This document shows, piece by piece, positions 44,259-53,233 of a stretch of DNA of 64,000 nucleotides; position 1 is the stretch's first letter; each line of letters opens with the position of its first letter. The notes under the pieces are model-generated. The model worked only from the letters and a program-made list of their open reading frames with translations, was not told the DNA's origin and ran no database searches. The position numbers and the translations under genes are program-made. Location of the stretch: contig NZ_ONZI01000005.1 in NCBI RefSeq assembly GCF_900312995.1, forward strand, positions 1-64,000, given 5' to 3'. This DNA comes from Kushneria phyllosphaerae. GTDB lineage: Bacteria; Pseudomonadota; Gammaproteobacteria; Pseudomonadales; Halomonadaceae.

Positions 44259-44605
44259 GCATCACCTCGCAGGGACACGGTCATGTCGATGTTTTCCCCG
44301 GTGTCGAGGCGCCGCCCGGTGATGGTCAGCAGCAGACGCCCCGGGCGATCGGTGTCGACGGTGCGCTGCACTTGCATGACGCGCAGACGCGGCTCCCATT
44401 TCATGAGCGCGACGACAGTGGCCGAGTAGGCGCGCAAGGCGGTGGCGCCGGTCAGCGGCTGGTCGATGAGATCCGGCAGCAGGCTGCCGTATTCGCGTCG
44501 CATGACACGCGAGCCAATCGGGGTCGTGAGAATGTCGCCGACGCTCTGGCGAATATGCTCGTCGCCGGACAGCGGCGCGCCGGTGGTGCGATTCATGCCG
44601 CTCAT
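44255..44605 (-). CDS. W: Baseplate protein gpW (gp25-like)
   Basis: 116 residues: HIRQSVGDILTTPIGSRVMRREYGSLLPDLIDQP is the gp25/GpW signature. ATGA overlaps on both sides with V and J. Confidence 0.94.
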   Translation of the reverse strand: MSGMNRTTGAPLSGDEHIRQSVGDILTTPIGSRVMRREYGSLLPDLIDQPLTGATALRAYSATVVALMKWEPRLRVMQVQRTVDTDRPGRLLLTITGRRLDTGENIDMTVSLRGDA

Positions 44606-45147
44606 GCCGGTGGCCCTGATTTATCCGAGCCGGATTTAACGCCGGTCGTTTCGTGATGGACCGCGCTGATGCCGGCAGCAATGACATCGACAGGCGTGGT
44701 AATGACCTCGGTGACGTGCAGGGGCCCCTTGATCGTGACCGGGCCGGTGACGGTGACGCCGGCAGGGGCGGTAATGGCTGCCGAGCCGGGCAGATCCGCG
44801 CGCAGGTGTTGGCCAGCGTGGTCGTACTCGATCACGGCGCCGTCGGGCATATCCCATCGGGTCAGGTTCGGGTCATCGGTCGGGGCCGGATTGGCATTGC
44901 TGTTGATCGCGCCCAGCACCACGGCCCCGGCCAGCTCGCCGCCGGGGGCGAGCAGCAGCACCTGTTCGCCGACCGTCGGCGGGTTCCACGTTTGGGTTCT
45001 GCCGGCGCGGGTCTCGCACCATGGCAGCCATTCGGTCAGCAGATCGCCGGTGGTGACGCGAACGCGCGCGGCGGCGTGATCGATCTCGGCAACGGTGCCG
45101 AGTCTGATCATGTTCTGCATGAGGCGGGCGAGTTCGACGGGATGCAT
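44602..45147 (-). CDS. V: Baseplate spike protein gpV
   Basis: 181 residues from the ATG at 45147. An OB-fold domain (IRLGTVAEIDHAAARVRV) leads to a beta-helix-like spike rich in T/V/G repeats (AAITAPAGVTVTGPVTIKGPLHV). The C-terminus holds AVHHETTGVKSG, like the iron-binding HxH tip of P2 gpV. First gene of the V-W-J-I-H operon. Confidence 0.93.
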   Translation of the reverse strand: MHPVELARLMQNMIRLGTVAEIDHAAARVRVTTGDLLTEWLPWCETRAGRTQTWNPPTVGEQVLLLAPGGELAGAVVLGAINSNANPAPTDDPNLTRWDMPDGAVIEYDHAGQHLRADLPGSAAITAPAGVTVTGPVTIKGPLHVTEVITTPVDVIAAGISAVHHETTGVKSGSDKSGPPA

Positions 45148-45219
45148 CAAAGCTCCGGGCGGTAAACGGGTATGCGGCTATCGTCGGCAGGTGTGGTACT
45201 TGATGCGAGCGGCGGGCGT

Positions 45220-45238
45220 TGTAAAAGCGGGCGTTACA
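45220..45238. promoter_or_regulatory. Putative Ogr site of the V operon (PV)
   Basis: TGTAA-AAGCGGGCG-TTACA, centred 82 bases before the V start and overlapping the S stop codon. Same 19-base element as at 40299 and 51342. Confidence 0.8.
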
Positions 45239-45686
45239 GCCCGCTGTTGAGGTGATCGAGCAGCGAGTCGCGCAACACGGTGCGGTCGTGGTCGGTAAAG
45301 CCGATCAGCTCGCGCTGCTCGTACTGGACGCGGGGTCCGTTGATCGCGACGCGGTCGCGCAGACCAAACTGGTGCGTTTTTGCGATGCTGGCCACCTGCC
45401 CGAAAAAGCCGACCTCGGCACCGCTGGCACTGGTGCGCACGCGCAGGTATTTGGCGGTGCGCAGCTTGCCGAACATGGCCTTTCTTCTGATGGCGCCCTT
45501 TTGGTCCTGCGACTTGCGCGGGGCGTAGCGGGTGCCGTCGGGATTTTTCTGGGCCTTGATGCGTTCGCGCTGTGAGCGGCGCAGGTCGGTGGCGACCACG
45601 CGGGCGAGGCGCCTGCGCTCTTTGGCATCGAGCTTGGCCAGCAGTGGCGCGACCCAATCCTCCAAGCGTTCGATATTGTCAGCCAT
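45234..45686 (-). CDS. S: Tail completion protein gpS
   Basis: 150 residues: MADNIERLEDWVAPLLAKLDAKERRRLARV and RIKAQKNPDGTRYAPRK, the phage virion-morphogenesis family pattern of P2 gpS. Overlaps R by 8 bases; last gene of the O operon. Confidence 0.92.
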   Translation of the reverse strand: MADNIERLEDWVAPLLAKLDAKERRRLARVVATDLRRSQRERIKAQKNPDGTRYAPRKSQDQKGAIRRKAMFGKLRTAKYLRVRTSASGAEVGFFGQVASIAKTHQFGLRDRVAINGPRVQYEQRELIGFTDHDRTVLRDSLLDHLNSGL

Positions 45687-46158
45687 CGGTACCCTCCGGC
45701 TCGACGTAGTCGCTCAGATGCCGGTCGTTTGCCATGAGCTGCCAACGGCGCGGGCCGCAGGTCTCGATGTCAAAGCGGGGCATGCGGTGGCTGATGTCGA
45801 GTCTTCCGGTGTCGCAGTCCTTTTTGGCGACGACGCGCTCGGTGAGCTGGACGCGCAGGGCGAGATCGACGGCATCATTGTTGAGGATCTCGGCCTCGAA
45901 CCTGATCGCCTCGGCGGGCACCAGATCGGGCTGGTAGACGCCGAGCCAGTCGAGCAGCGGGATCATGACGGTGTCGATGTCGTCGGCGAAATCGGTCAGC
46001 ACGATCTGCGCAGTGAACGTGTAGCCGTGGGAGAGGTTCGGCCCGGGGGCAAATTCGATGGCGCCGTCCTCGACGAACGTCAGCAGCTGATCGGGATCGC
46101 GCTGCAGATGCGGCACGGCGTCGATCAGGTGCTGGCGCAGGGCGGTCAGTTTTTTCAT
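45679..46158 (-). CDS. R: Tail completion protein gpR
   Basis: 159 residues: MKKLTALRQHLIDAVPHLQRDPDQLLTF and GYTFTAQIVLTDFADDIDTVMIPLLDWL, as P2 gpR. ATGA overlap with the Rz1-like gene. Confidence 0.92.
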   Translation of the reverse strand: MKKLTALRQHLIDAVPHLQRDPDQLLTFVEDGAIEFAPGPNLSHGYTFTAQIVLTDFADDIDTVMIPLLDWLGVYQPDLVPAEAIRFEAEILNNDAVDLALRVQLTERVVAKKDCDTGRLDISHRMPRFDIETCGPRRWQLMANDRHLSDYVEPEGTDG

Positions 46159-46409
46159 GGTGCGTCCTCATGACAGGCGATGACGGCGTCGACCTCGGCG
46201 GCGCAGCTTGCCCAGGCGGCCTCGGTTCGTTCGAGCTGCAGGTGCAGTTCGCCGTTATTGGTCGGATGACTGGCCGGCAGGGTGCAGGCCGTCGGCGTTG
46301 CGCACTGATTGACGATAAGCGTCGGCGCCGGTGACGGCGGGGCGCTGGCGCAGCCGGATAACAGCGTCAGGCAGGCGAGTGTCGGCCCAATCTTTCGTGT
46401 CGGTATCAT
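46155..46409 (-). CDS. Outer-membrane spanin (Rz1/LysC-like lipoprotein)
   Basis: 84 residues from the ATG at 46409. Signal sequence with lipobox LLSGC, then a Pro-rich stretch (ASAPPSPAPT), the hallmark of Rz1. Its first 155 bases lie inside the Rz-like gene in another frame, the nested arrangement of LysB/LysC in P2. Confidence 0.85.
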   Translation of the reverse strand: MIPTRKIGPTLACLTLLSGCASAPPSPAPTLIVNQCATPTACTLPASHPTNNGELHLQLERTEAAWASCAAEVDAVIACHEDAP

Positions 46410-46689
46410 CACGCTGAATCTCTTTGATCTGTTCGAGGCGGTTTGATGCAGTGCGGGCCAGCTCGGTCTGCTGTTCGGCGAGCGCCCGGCGCTGGGACTC
46501 GAGCCGCCGGGCGTTATCCCAGAGCGCATCGATGACGACCTGGTGGCGCTGGTTTTCCTGCAGGGCGGTGTCACGTTCCTGCGCGATCTGGTCGGCGCGG
46601 GCATTGGCGGCATTGCCGCGCTGCCAGAGCGCCCAGCCGCCGATCGTGAGGCCGGCGATCAGGGCGCCGATGATGATCAGTCGGTTCAT
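46255..46689 (-). CDS. Inner-membrane spanin (Rz/LysB-like)
   Basis: 144 residues from the ATG at 46689 (MNRLIIIGALIAGLTIGGWALW). One N-terminal membrane span, then a periplasmic coiled coil (QERDTALQENQRHQVVIDALWDN). With Rz1 it fuses inner and outer membranes at lysis. Overlaps the lysozyme gene by 4 bases. Confidence 0.88.
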   Translation of the reverse strand: MNRLIIIGALIAGLTIGGWALWQRGNAANARADQIAQERDTALQENQRHQVVIDALWDNARRLESQRRALAEQQTELARTASNRLEQIKEIQRDDTDTKDWADTRLPDAVIRLRQRPAVTGADAYRQSVRNADGLHPAGQSSDQ

Positions 46690-47177
46690 GTGTCGCCCAC
46701 CGCGTAGCGCAGGTTTTCGGCGACGCGGCGCGACCAGCCCTTGCCGAACGTTTCCCACGTTGATAGGCGGGTATAAAACGCCTGCCGCTCGGCGTTGAGC
46801 AGCACGATCAGGGCCAGCGGGTCATGGGCGTTGATGGCCGCGAGCGTGACGGGGCCGACAATGCCGTCATCAGCGACGGCAGCGGCGCGCTGCAGCATGC
46901 GGATGGCGTTGCCGATGCCGCTGTTTACGGCGATGTCGAACAGCTGATAGCCGATGGCGCCGTGGTACTGATCGCACTTGGCGCGCAGCCAGTAGCCGGT
47001 CAGGTAGATCTCGCGGGCACGGTCACGGGTTAGGTCGCGCATGTCGCCGTGATAGCCGGCCTCCCGCACTGTGCGCTGGGTGATGCCCCATTTGGTGGCG
47101 CCGCCCGGGTCATCCGGGTGGTTGACGTAGCCGCCTTCGTGACCGATCAGGCGCTCGAATGCTTTTTCGAATGTCAT
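46686..47177 (-). CDS. Endolysin, GH108-type N-acetylmuramidase
   Basis: 163 residues: RLIGHEGGYVNHPDDPGG with catalytic Glu14, KWGIT, and a C-terminal peptidoglycan-binding part (LQRAAAVADDGIVGPVTLAAI). Replaces the P2 K lysozyme in position. No signal peptide, so it depends on a holin. Confidence 0.94.
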   Translation of the reverse strand: MTFEKAFERLIGHEGGYVNHPDDPGGATKWGITQRTVREAGYHGDMRDLTRDRAREIYLTGYWLRAKCDQYHGAIGYQLFDIAVNSGIGNAIRMLQRAAAVADDGIVGPVTLAAINAHDPLALIVLLNAERQAFYTRLSTWETFGKGWSRRVAENLRYAVGDT

Positions 47178-47509
47178 GCGTTGACCCTCACGATGTGGGC
47201 GACGTTGCCGCGGGCGCGGTAGACCAGCACGGCGCAGACGCCGAGCAGAATCACAAACGACCAGCTGATGGGCAGGGCGATATAACGCCCGGCCAGAATC
47301 TGGATGGCGAGCGTGCCGCTACCCACGAACAGGCCATAGGCCAGCCACGAAATGCGCCGCCGGAAACGGGCGCCATGGCGGCGGTAGGTGAGCAGCCGGC
47401 CGCAGATGGCCAGCGCGATGATGAGCGTGAGGATGGTGGGCAGCTGCTGGGGCTGCACCATCATCCATGCGTAGTCCTCGGGCAGGGGCAGCAGGAAAAA
47501 CGGGGTCAT
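47174..47509 (-). CDS. Phage holin, superfamily III type (putative)
   Basis: 111 residues from the ATG at 47509 (MTPFFLLPLPEDYAW). Three membrane segments (about 25-40, 57-78 and 83-100) separated by a basic loop (RRHGARFRRRISW). ATGA overlaps with the endolysin and the next holin-like gene. Confidence 0.75.
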   Translation of the reverse strand: MTPFFLLPLPEDYAWMMVQPQQLPTILTLIIALAICGRLLTYRRHGARFRRRISWLAYGLFVGSGTLAIQILAGRYIALPISWSFVILLGVCAVLVYRARGNVAHIVRVNA

Positions 47510-47859
47510 TTTCGGCCTCCCGGAAATAGTCGGCTGACATCGAGGCTTTTCACGCCCTCGATCACGCGCAGCGAGAACGTGACGACGGCCACTGCGGTGA
47601 GAAACGCAGGCAGGGCGGTGGTGTCCCAGCTGGGGTAGAAATGCCGGGCGAGCGTCGGCCCCACCAGATACCCCATCAGGATCGAGATCAGCAGATAGAT
47701 CAGGCGCTCGACGATTGACAGCTCGCGGGCTGATACGACGAACAGCGAGGCGCCGGCGAATGCGCCGATCAGGGCGCTGACGTCCAGCCCGATCATGAGG
47801 CTGGCCAGCGTGAGCCCGGCGGTACCGGCGGCGACTGCGGTGGTGGATGGTTCGGCCAT
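47506..47859 (-). CDS. Second holin-like membrane protein
   Basis: 117 residues with three predicted spans (about 15-42, 53-70 and 83-100), small-residue-rich (VSALIGAFAGASLFVVSA). The position matches P2 Y (holin). Which of the two adjacent membrane proteins is holin and which antiholin cannot be read from sequence. Confidence 0.75.
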   Translation of the reverse strand: MAEPSTTAVAAGTAGLTLASLMIGLDVSALIGAFAGASLFVVSARELSIVERLIYLLISILMGYLVGPTLARHFYPSWDTTALPAFLTAVAVVTFSLRVIEGVKSLDVSRLFPGGRK

Positions 47860-47871
47860 AGTGGTCTCGGA

Positions 47872-48081
47872 TCAGTCCCAGAGCTGCACGCGGGCGCGGC
47901 TCGGTTGTGTGTTGATGTCCGGCAGCGTGACGGCGGTGCCCATGGGCAGGATCGGGCCGAGGTCGCATAGACCGGGGTTGGCTTTAAACACGCGCTCGAT
48001 GACGCCATCGGTGCGCCCGTAATGTCGGTAGCAAATGTGATCGAGGGTGTCGTTTTGCTGGGCGCGCACGGTTCTGGCCAT
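47872..48081 (-). CDS. X: Tail protein gpX (LysM-like)
   Basis: 69 residues: TVRAQQNDTLDHICYRHYGRTDGVIERVFKANP, the P2 gpX pattern. Start ATG at 48081 overlaps the L stop (TGATG). Confidence 0.92.
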   Translation of the reverse strand: MARTVRAQQNDTLDHICYRHYGRTDGVIERVFKANPGLCDLGPILPMGTAVTLPDINTQPSRARVQLWD

Positions 48082-48551
48082 CAGATCAGCTCGACCGTGA
48101 CGTGGGACCGATCCATGATCTCGCTGATCGCCCAGGACGCATCGCGTCGATAGCTTTCGCCGGCGTACTCTTGCAGATCGCCCCGGTCGCGAGTGCTGGC
48201 CGTGGCGTCGTAATCGCGGTACGCCTCGGCGATGGCGGCATGGGCGGTGGCGTAGACGGCGCGGCGGTAGAGGGCGAGATAGATGCCGGGCGGTTGCCAG
48301 CTTGGGGTCGGTACGTCCTGCGCCTGCTGATGGCCGGCGTCGATCTGTTTTGCCTGCCAGTGACGCAGCACGCGGTTGACGGTGGCCATGGCAGTCAGCA
48401 GGGCATCCTGCACGCGAGGTGGCGTTACCGTGCCGTCGAGGCGACGGGCGTCGCGAAACTCGGCGGGATCGATGGTCGGCCAAAAGCCGTTATTGATGAT
48501 GGGATCGGCGGCGCGGGCGCTGGCGTTGCCGGTCGGGGCGAAACTGCTCAT
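48081..48551 (-). CDS. L: Head completion/stabilisation protein gpL
   Basis: 156 residues from the ATG at 48551 (MSSFAPTGNASARAADPII). WPTIDPAEFRDARRLDGTVTPPRV and the Y-rich C-terminal helices match P2 gpL. Confidence 0.92.
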   Translation of the reverse strand: MSSFAPTGNASARAADPIINNGFWPTIDPAEFRDARRLDGTVTPPRVQDALLTAMATVNRVLRHWQAKQIDAGHQQAQDVPTPSWQPPGIYLALYRRAVYATAHAAIAEAYRDYDATASTRDRGDLQEYAGESYRRDASWAISEIMDRSHVTVELI

Positions 48552-48655
48552 TGCGGCACCTCGTGGATTCAATACAGGGGGTGGACGGTGATGCGGCGAT
48601 AGGCACATGGCCCTGCGTTGTCACCGTGCCCCCTGGACGTCGCGGGTCGACTCGG

Positions 48656-49390
48656 TTAGCCCGGCTGGGCGTTGTTGGGTTGGGGATCCGGCTGATCCGG
48701 CTGATCCGGCTGGGCTGCCTGATCCTGTTGGCTGGCTTCTTCTGCCTGCTTTTTGAGCGTCTTCTCGATTTTCTCGATGTCCTTTTTCACCCCGACACGG
48801 TCATTGAGTTCAAAGGCGCGCTGGTAGTGGGTCAGGGCGTCGGCCATGTCACCGCGAGCGCGGTGGCCGTTGCCGATGGCCTTGTGCAGCTTGGCGCGAA
48901 TCTGGTCGTGCATGTCGCGGCCATCGATCAGATCATTGATCTCGATCAGAGCTTCGAGCAGCGAATCATCGTCATCGCCCAGGGCGAGCGCCTGATCGGC
49001 GGATTCCTCGGCGAGGATGGCCGGCGTTGAGCGCTGGAACTGCTCGCCGGGATCGAGCTGGTGCTGCATGGCGTAGCGGGCAATCGGCAGGGCGCCGGTG
49101 ATATCGCCGACATCGATGCGCCACAGCATGATGCGCATCAGCACCTCATCCTCGGCGCCGCGCCCGGCTTCCAGCACGCCGTCGATGTACTCGGCGTAGT
49201 TGGGCAGGATCGAGCGCTTGATCTCGATCTTGCGCTCGACCGACTGGACGCTTTTCAGTCGGCGGTAGTCCTCGAACAGCTGGGCTTGCATCAGGTGGTA
49301 GGCGTCGCCCTGCATGACCTGATCGCCGGCATCCGCCGCCGCTTGCGCGGCGGTGATGCGCTCGTAATGTTTACGTAGCGGACTGGTCAT
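48656..49390 (-). CDS. M: Terminase endonuclease subunit gpM
   Basis: 244 residues: PLRKHYERITAAQAAADAG then LIEINDLIDGRDMHDQIRAKLHKAIG, as P2 gpM. Cuts cos during packaging. A Pro/Gln/Asp-rich repeat tail (DQPDQPDP) at the C-terminus. Start overlaps the N stop by one base. Confidence 0.92.
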   Translation of the reverse strand: MTSPLRKHYERITAAQAAADAGDQVMQGDAYHLMQAQLFEDYRRLKSVQSVERKIEIKRSILPNYAEYIDGVLEAGRGAEDEVLMRIMLWRIDVGDITGALPIARYAMQHQLDPGEQFQRSTPAILAEESADQALALGDDDDSLLEALIEINDLIDGRDMHDQIRAKLHKAIGNGHRARGDMADALTHYQRAFELNDRVGVKKDIEKIEKTLKKQAEEASQQDQAAQPDQPDQPDPQPNNAQPG

Positions 49391-50427
49391 CAGGCACCTG
49401 TCGAGCTGTCAGCGGTTTCGGCTTCGGGCACATCGGAGTGCGTGATGTTCTCGATCAGGCAGCCAAAGCCGTAATCCTCGATGACGTAAGCCTCGTTCGA
49501 TGACTCGAAGTTCTGGACGGCCTTGCGCTCGGGCTTGTCTTTCAGATAGCGGCGGCGTGAACCTTCCTGCCAGTAGATCGCAAGGTTATCCAGCGAGGTG
49601 ATGAAAATTGCGCCGTCAGGTACGAACGGCACCTGCATGGCGTTCAGACCGCCGATCCGCTTCTGGGACATGATCACATCCAGCGCCTGCGATTCGGTCG
49701 GCTGCTCCCAGCGGTTGACCATGGGCAGGTACTTGTCGGTCATGAGACGACGACCCACCAGCGCGACGAGATCAGTACTGTCCTGGTACCACGGATCGAT
49801 CAGCGAGCTGACGGCATCGAACACCAGCGCATCAAGGTTCTGGTATTCGCGGCCCTTGCCGATGGTGACGTCGGCGGCATCACTGAACACGCGCGCGGGC
49901 GCGTTGTTGCGGTACTGCTGCAGCCACCCGACATTAAGATCCTGCAGCAGCGGGTACTTGGTGCGGTCGGTCTGCTTGGCAGCGTGGGTACCATTAAAGC
50001 CAACCATGATGCGATCCAGCGCCTGCTGGCGAAGGATGGCGTCGCGCACACGGGCCTGAAAATCGGGGAATTTGGCCCACTGGTCGAGTTTGGCCCACTT
50101 GATTGCCGTATCGAACTCGGTCGATTTGCACTCGTAGTCGTGTTTTTCCAGACCGGTGGGATCGATGGGGTTACGGTCGCGCTGATCGACATCGGTACGT
50201 GCAGCAATAGGACCAGTGATTGTCAGTCCCAGCTTTTGGCCTACCAGATCGCGAACGCCGACCATGTTGATGCGGCTCAGGAACTCGCTCGACTCCTGGA
50301 TTTTGGTTTCGAGCGTTTGCTGCACGCTCGGGTCGATGTCGAACGAGGTAAAGGCGGTCTCGGCACCGCTCAGCGTGGCGACGCGCGCGGCGTATTGGTT
50401 GAGCTTTTTGCGGGTATCGTTGCGCAT
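49390..50427 (-). CDS. N: Major capsid protein gpN
   Basis: 345 residues: MRNDTRKKLNQYAARVATLSG, FTSFDIDPSVQQTLETKIQES and RNPIDPTGLEKHDYECKSTEFD are P2 gpN signatures. The N-terminal section is removed by gpO in P2. Confidence 0.95.
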   Translation of the reverse strand: MRNDTRKKLNQYAARVATLSGAETAFTSFDIDPSVQQTLETKIQESSEFLSRINMVGVRDLVGQKLGLTITGPIAARTDVDQRDRNPIDPTGLEKHDYECKSTEFDTAIKWAKLDQWAKFPDFQARVRDAILRQQALDRIMVGFNGTHAAKQTDRTKYPLLQDLNVGWLQQYRNNAPARVFSDAADVTIGKGREYQNLDALVFDAVSSLIDPWYQDSTDLVALVGRRLMTDKYLPMVNRWEQPTESQALDVIMSQKRIGGLNAMQVPFVPDGAIFITSLDNLAIYWQEGSRRRYLKDKPERKAVQNFESSNEAYVIEDYGFGCLIENITHSDVPEAETADSSTGA

Positions 50428-50441
50428 GTTATGGGCGTCTC

Positions 50442-51260
50442 TTAACAGTCAGTTTCGATGGTGCCGTCGCTGCCGGTTGCCGGTGTTCGCGACTGATGGC
50501 GTGGCGTCAGGTCGAGCCGGTTATAAAGCTCGTCATGGGCGGTCTGGAGCTGGTCGTGCTTTGCCTGCAGCGCATTGAACTGATCGGCGCTGGGGCGCTT
50601 TTCCAGCTCGGTGCGCAGGTCGGCGTTTTCCTGCACGAACAGGGCCATGGTCTGCTCGATGTCATCGCGCAGTGCGGCGAAGTCGCTGCCGGTCTTTTTG
50701 CGGTGCTGACTGAACATCGTTTTGACGCGCTCGGCGAGGGACGGGCCCTGATCAGGCTCCGGGGCGGGATCGCTGAAATCGAGATCGGTCTCGACGGATA
50801 CGGAAAAGAGGTTTTCAGCGCGCTGCTTGCGCCCGGCCAGCGGTGAGTCAGACCCGGCGCCGGCGCTGAACTGCAGCATGGATGTCCCCAGACTCGCGGG
50901 GGAGTCGGTGACGGCCAGACCGACCAGATACGCCTCGCCGGTACCGGCGAAATCCGGGTCCACTTCCATCGACGTGTAAACCTTCTGGCGCTTTTCGTTC
51001 AGCGCTTTCAGCTCGTCGGTCGGGTCGATATCCGCGAGCAGCTGGAGCTTGCCGTCGCTGTTTTTCTCGGTTTTGAGCCCCACAACATCGCCGTAGGCCT
51101 TGAAGGGGCTATCCGGCAGCAGACCCCTGATGTGTTCCAGATTGACGCGGCAGCCGTAGCGCTGCGGGTCGAAGTTTTTCGCCATCTGCGTCAGCCAATC
51201 GGCGGTGATAGTCCGACCGTCGGTGGTGGCGCCTTCGGTGGCGATACGTTGATAGGCCAT
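50442..51260 (-). CDS. O: Capsid scaffold and maturation protease gpO
   Basis: 272 residues. Protease half at the N-terminus with GRTITADWLTQMAKNF, YGCRVNLEHIRG (catalytic His region) and VTDSPASLGTSM (probable catalytic Ser). Coiled-coil scaffold at the C-terminus. First gene of the O operon. Confidence 0.94.
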   Translation of the reverse strand: MAYQRIATEGATTDGRTITADWLTQMAKNFDPQRYGCRVNLEHIRGLLPDSPFKAYGDVVGLKTEKNSDGKLQLLADIDPTDELKALNEKRQKVYTSMEVDPDFAGTGEAYLVGLAVTDSPASLGTSMLQFSAGAGSDSPLAGRKQRAENLFSVSVETDLDFSDPAPEPDQGPSLAERVKTMFSQHRKKTGSDFAALRDDIEQTMALFVQENADLRTELEKRPSADQFNALQAKHDQLQTAHDELYNRLDLTPRHQSRTPATGSDGTIETDC

Positions 51261-51341
51261 TGATCGATCCTCGGGAACTTTGTGGGCACTGTATGGGCGT
51301 CAGGTTCCGCGCAGATCGCCGCCGGCTCAACGCGCTGGCGT

Positions 51342-51360
51342 TGTAAAAGTGGGCGTTACA
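51342..51360. promoter_or_regulatory. Putative Ogr site between O and P operons (PO/PP)
   Basis: TGTAA-AAGTGGGCG-TTACA in the 146-base divergent gap, centred 91 bases before the O start and 56 before the P start. P2 has separate PO and PP promoters here; one shared dyad may serve both. Confidence 0.8.
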
Positions 51361-51406
51361 AGCCCTGCCCCGATATAGGCACCCGGCACGTCGGTACGCT
51401 GGCCGC

Positions 51407-53233
51407 ATGACAACCGACGGCCAGACCATGACTGCAAACCCCCTGAATCCCGCTGAAATCGATGCGACGCTGGACAGCCCAGACGCCGCGAAACTATCCG
51501 CGCGTCACCTGTATTGGATGGGGTGGCGCGTTGGGCGTATTGCCGAGTTTTTGAACCTCTCCCCGAACACCATCAGCAGCTGGAAAGCCCGCGACGAATG
51601 GGACAAGGCCACGTCTACCCAGCGCGTTGAGGGCGCATTAGAGGCCCGGCTGGTGATGCTGATCTCGAAGGAGGCGAAAGAAGGGCGCGACTTCAAGGAG
51701 ATCGACCTGCTGGGTCGACAGATCGAGCGGCTGGCCCGGGTTCACAAGTTCGAGAGCACCGGGAAAGAGGGCGACCTCAATCCGAACATCGAGCGGCGCA
51801 ATGCCGGCGAGAAGCGCAAGCCGGCGCGCAATGATGTCGGCGATGAGGGCGTGATCCAGATCGTCGAAGCGTTCGAAGCGTCGCTGTTCGAGTACCAGCG
51901 GCACTGGTACCGGGCCGGCCAGCATGAGCGCATCCGCAACCTGCTCAAGTCGCGCCAGATCGGCGCGACGTGGTTCTTTGCCCGTGAGGCCATCGCCGAT
52001 GCGGTGGAGACGGGCAAAAACAAGATCTTTATGTCGGCCTCAAAAGCCCAGGCGCACATTTTCCGTAACTACATCGTGCAGTTCGTGAAGGAGACGACGG
52101 GCGTGGAGTTAAAGGGCGACCCGATCGTGCTGGCGAACGGGGCCGAGCTGCATTTTCTGGGCACCAACGCCAAAACGGCGCAGGGCTACCACGGCGATAC
52201 CTACCTCGACGAATATTTCTGGATCGGTGGCTTTGAGCAGTTCCGGAAAGTCACCAGCGGCATGGCGATGCACAAGAAATGGAAGCAGACCTATTTCAGC
52301 ACGCCCAGCAGCGTCGCCCATGAGGCGTATCCATTCTGGACCGGCGAGCGGTTCAACAAGCGCCAGAAGAAGGCCGACCGTGTCGAGATCGATGTGAGCC
52401 ATGCGGCGCTGGCCAGCGGTGCGCGGTGCGCCGATGGCCAGTGGCGCCAGATCGTGACGATTCAGGATGCGATGGCCGGTGGCTGTGATCTGTTCGACAT
52501 CGATCAGCTGCGCCTGGAGTACAGCGATGACGAGTTCGCGAACCTGCTGATGTGCGAGTTCGTCGATGACAGTCAATCAGCGTTCCCGATGATGTCGATG
52601 CAACGCTGCATGGTGGATTCATGGGATATCTGGCGTGACTGGAAGCCGTTCGCGCAGCGCCCGTTCGGTGATCAGCCGGTGTGGATCGGTTATGACCCGG
52701 CGGGTGAGGGCGAGGGCAGCGACGGGGCCGGGCTGGTCGTGCTGGCCCCGGCCAAAAACCGCAACGACCGGCACCGGATTCTGGAGCAGCACCGGCTCAA
52801 AGGGCACGACTATGAGGCGCAGGCCGAGTACATCCGCGAAGTGGCCCGACGCTATAACGTCCAGTACATCGGCATCGATACCAATGGCATGGGCGATGCG
52901 GTGGCGCAGCTGGTCGCGAAGTGGTTCCCGCGCGTCACTCGGCACCGCTATACCCCCGACAGCAAGAGTGCGCTGGTTCGTCAGGCGCAGCACATCATCG
53001 ACCGCGGTCGCCTGGAATTTGACGCCCGCGACACGATCATCGCGCAGTCGTTTACCTCGATTCGCCGCGAGCTGACCGCAAGCGGTCGGCAGTTCACGTA
53101 TGCCGCTGGCCGCAATGGCCAGACCGGCCACGCCGATCTGGCGTGGGCCACCATGCACGCCCTTAGCAATGAGCCCATCGACGTTCTCGCCGAGGGCGAG
53201 CGCGGTGGCTCGATCATGGAGATTTACGGATGA
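51407..53233 (+). CDS. P: Terminase large subunit gpP, ATPase
   Basis: 608 residues. N-terminal HTH (RIAEFLNLSPNTISSWKARDEW), Walker-A-like KSRQIGATW, Walker B TYLDEYFW, and a C-terminal nuclease-like fold (IGYDPAGEGEG, YIGIDTNGMGDAV). Drives DNA packaging. An ATG 7 codons in (51428) is an alternative start. ATGA overlap with Q. Confidence 0.95.
   Translation: MTTDGQTMTANPLNPAEIDATLDSPDAAKLSARHLYWMGWRVGRIAEFLNLSPNTISSWKARDEWDKATSTQRVEGALEARLVMLISKEAKEGRDFKEIDLLGRQIERLARVHKFESTGKEGDLNPNIERRNAGEKRKPARNDVGDEGVIQIVEAFEASLFEYQRHWYRAGQHERIRNLLKSRQIGATWFFAREAIADAVETGKNKIFMSASKAQAHIFRNYIVQFVKETTGVELKGDPIVLANGAELHFLGTNAKTAQGYHGDTYLDEYFWIGGFEQFRKVTSGMAMHKKWKQTYFSTPSSVAHEAYPFWTGERFNKRQKKADRVEIDVSHAALASGARCADGQWRQIVTIQDAMAGGCDLFDIDQLRLEYSDDEFANLLMCEFVDDSQSAFPMMSMQRCMVDSWDIWRDWKPFAQRPFGDQPVWIGYDPAGEGEGSDGAGLVVLAPAKNRNDRHRILEQHRLKGHDYEAQAEYIREVARRYNVQYIGIDTNGMGDAVAQLVAKWFPRVTRHRYTPDSKSALVRQAQHIIDRGRLEFDARDTIIAQSFTSIRRELTASGRQFTYAAGRNGQTGHADLAWATMHALSNEPIDVLAEGERGGSIMEIYG

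Noticed and set aside
41200..48600. Numerous plus-strand frames of 60-240 codons opposite the tail and lysis genes
   Set aside because: Antisense shadows of P2-family genes identified by motif and order.
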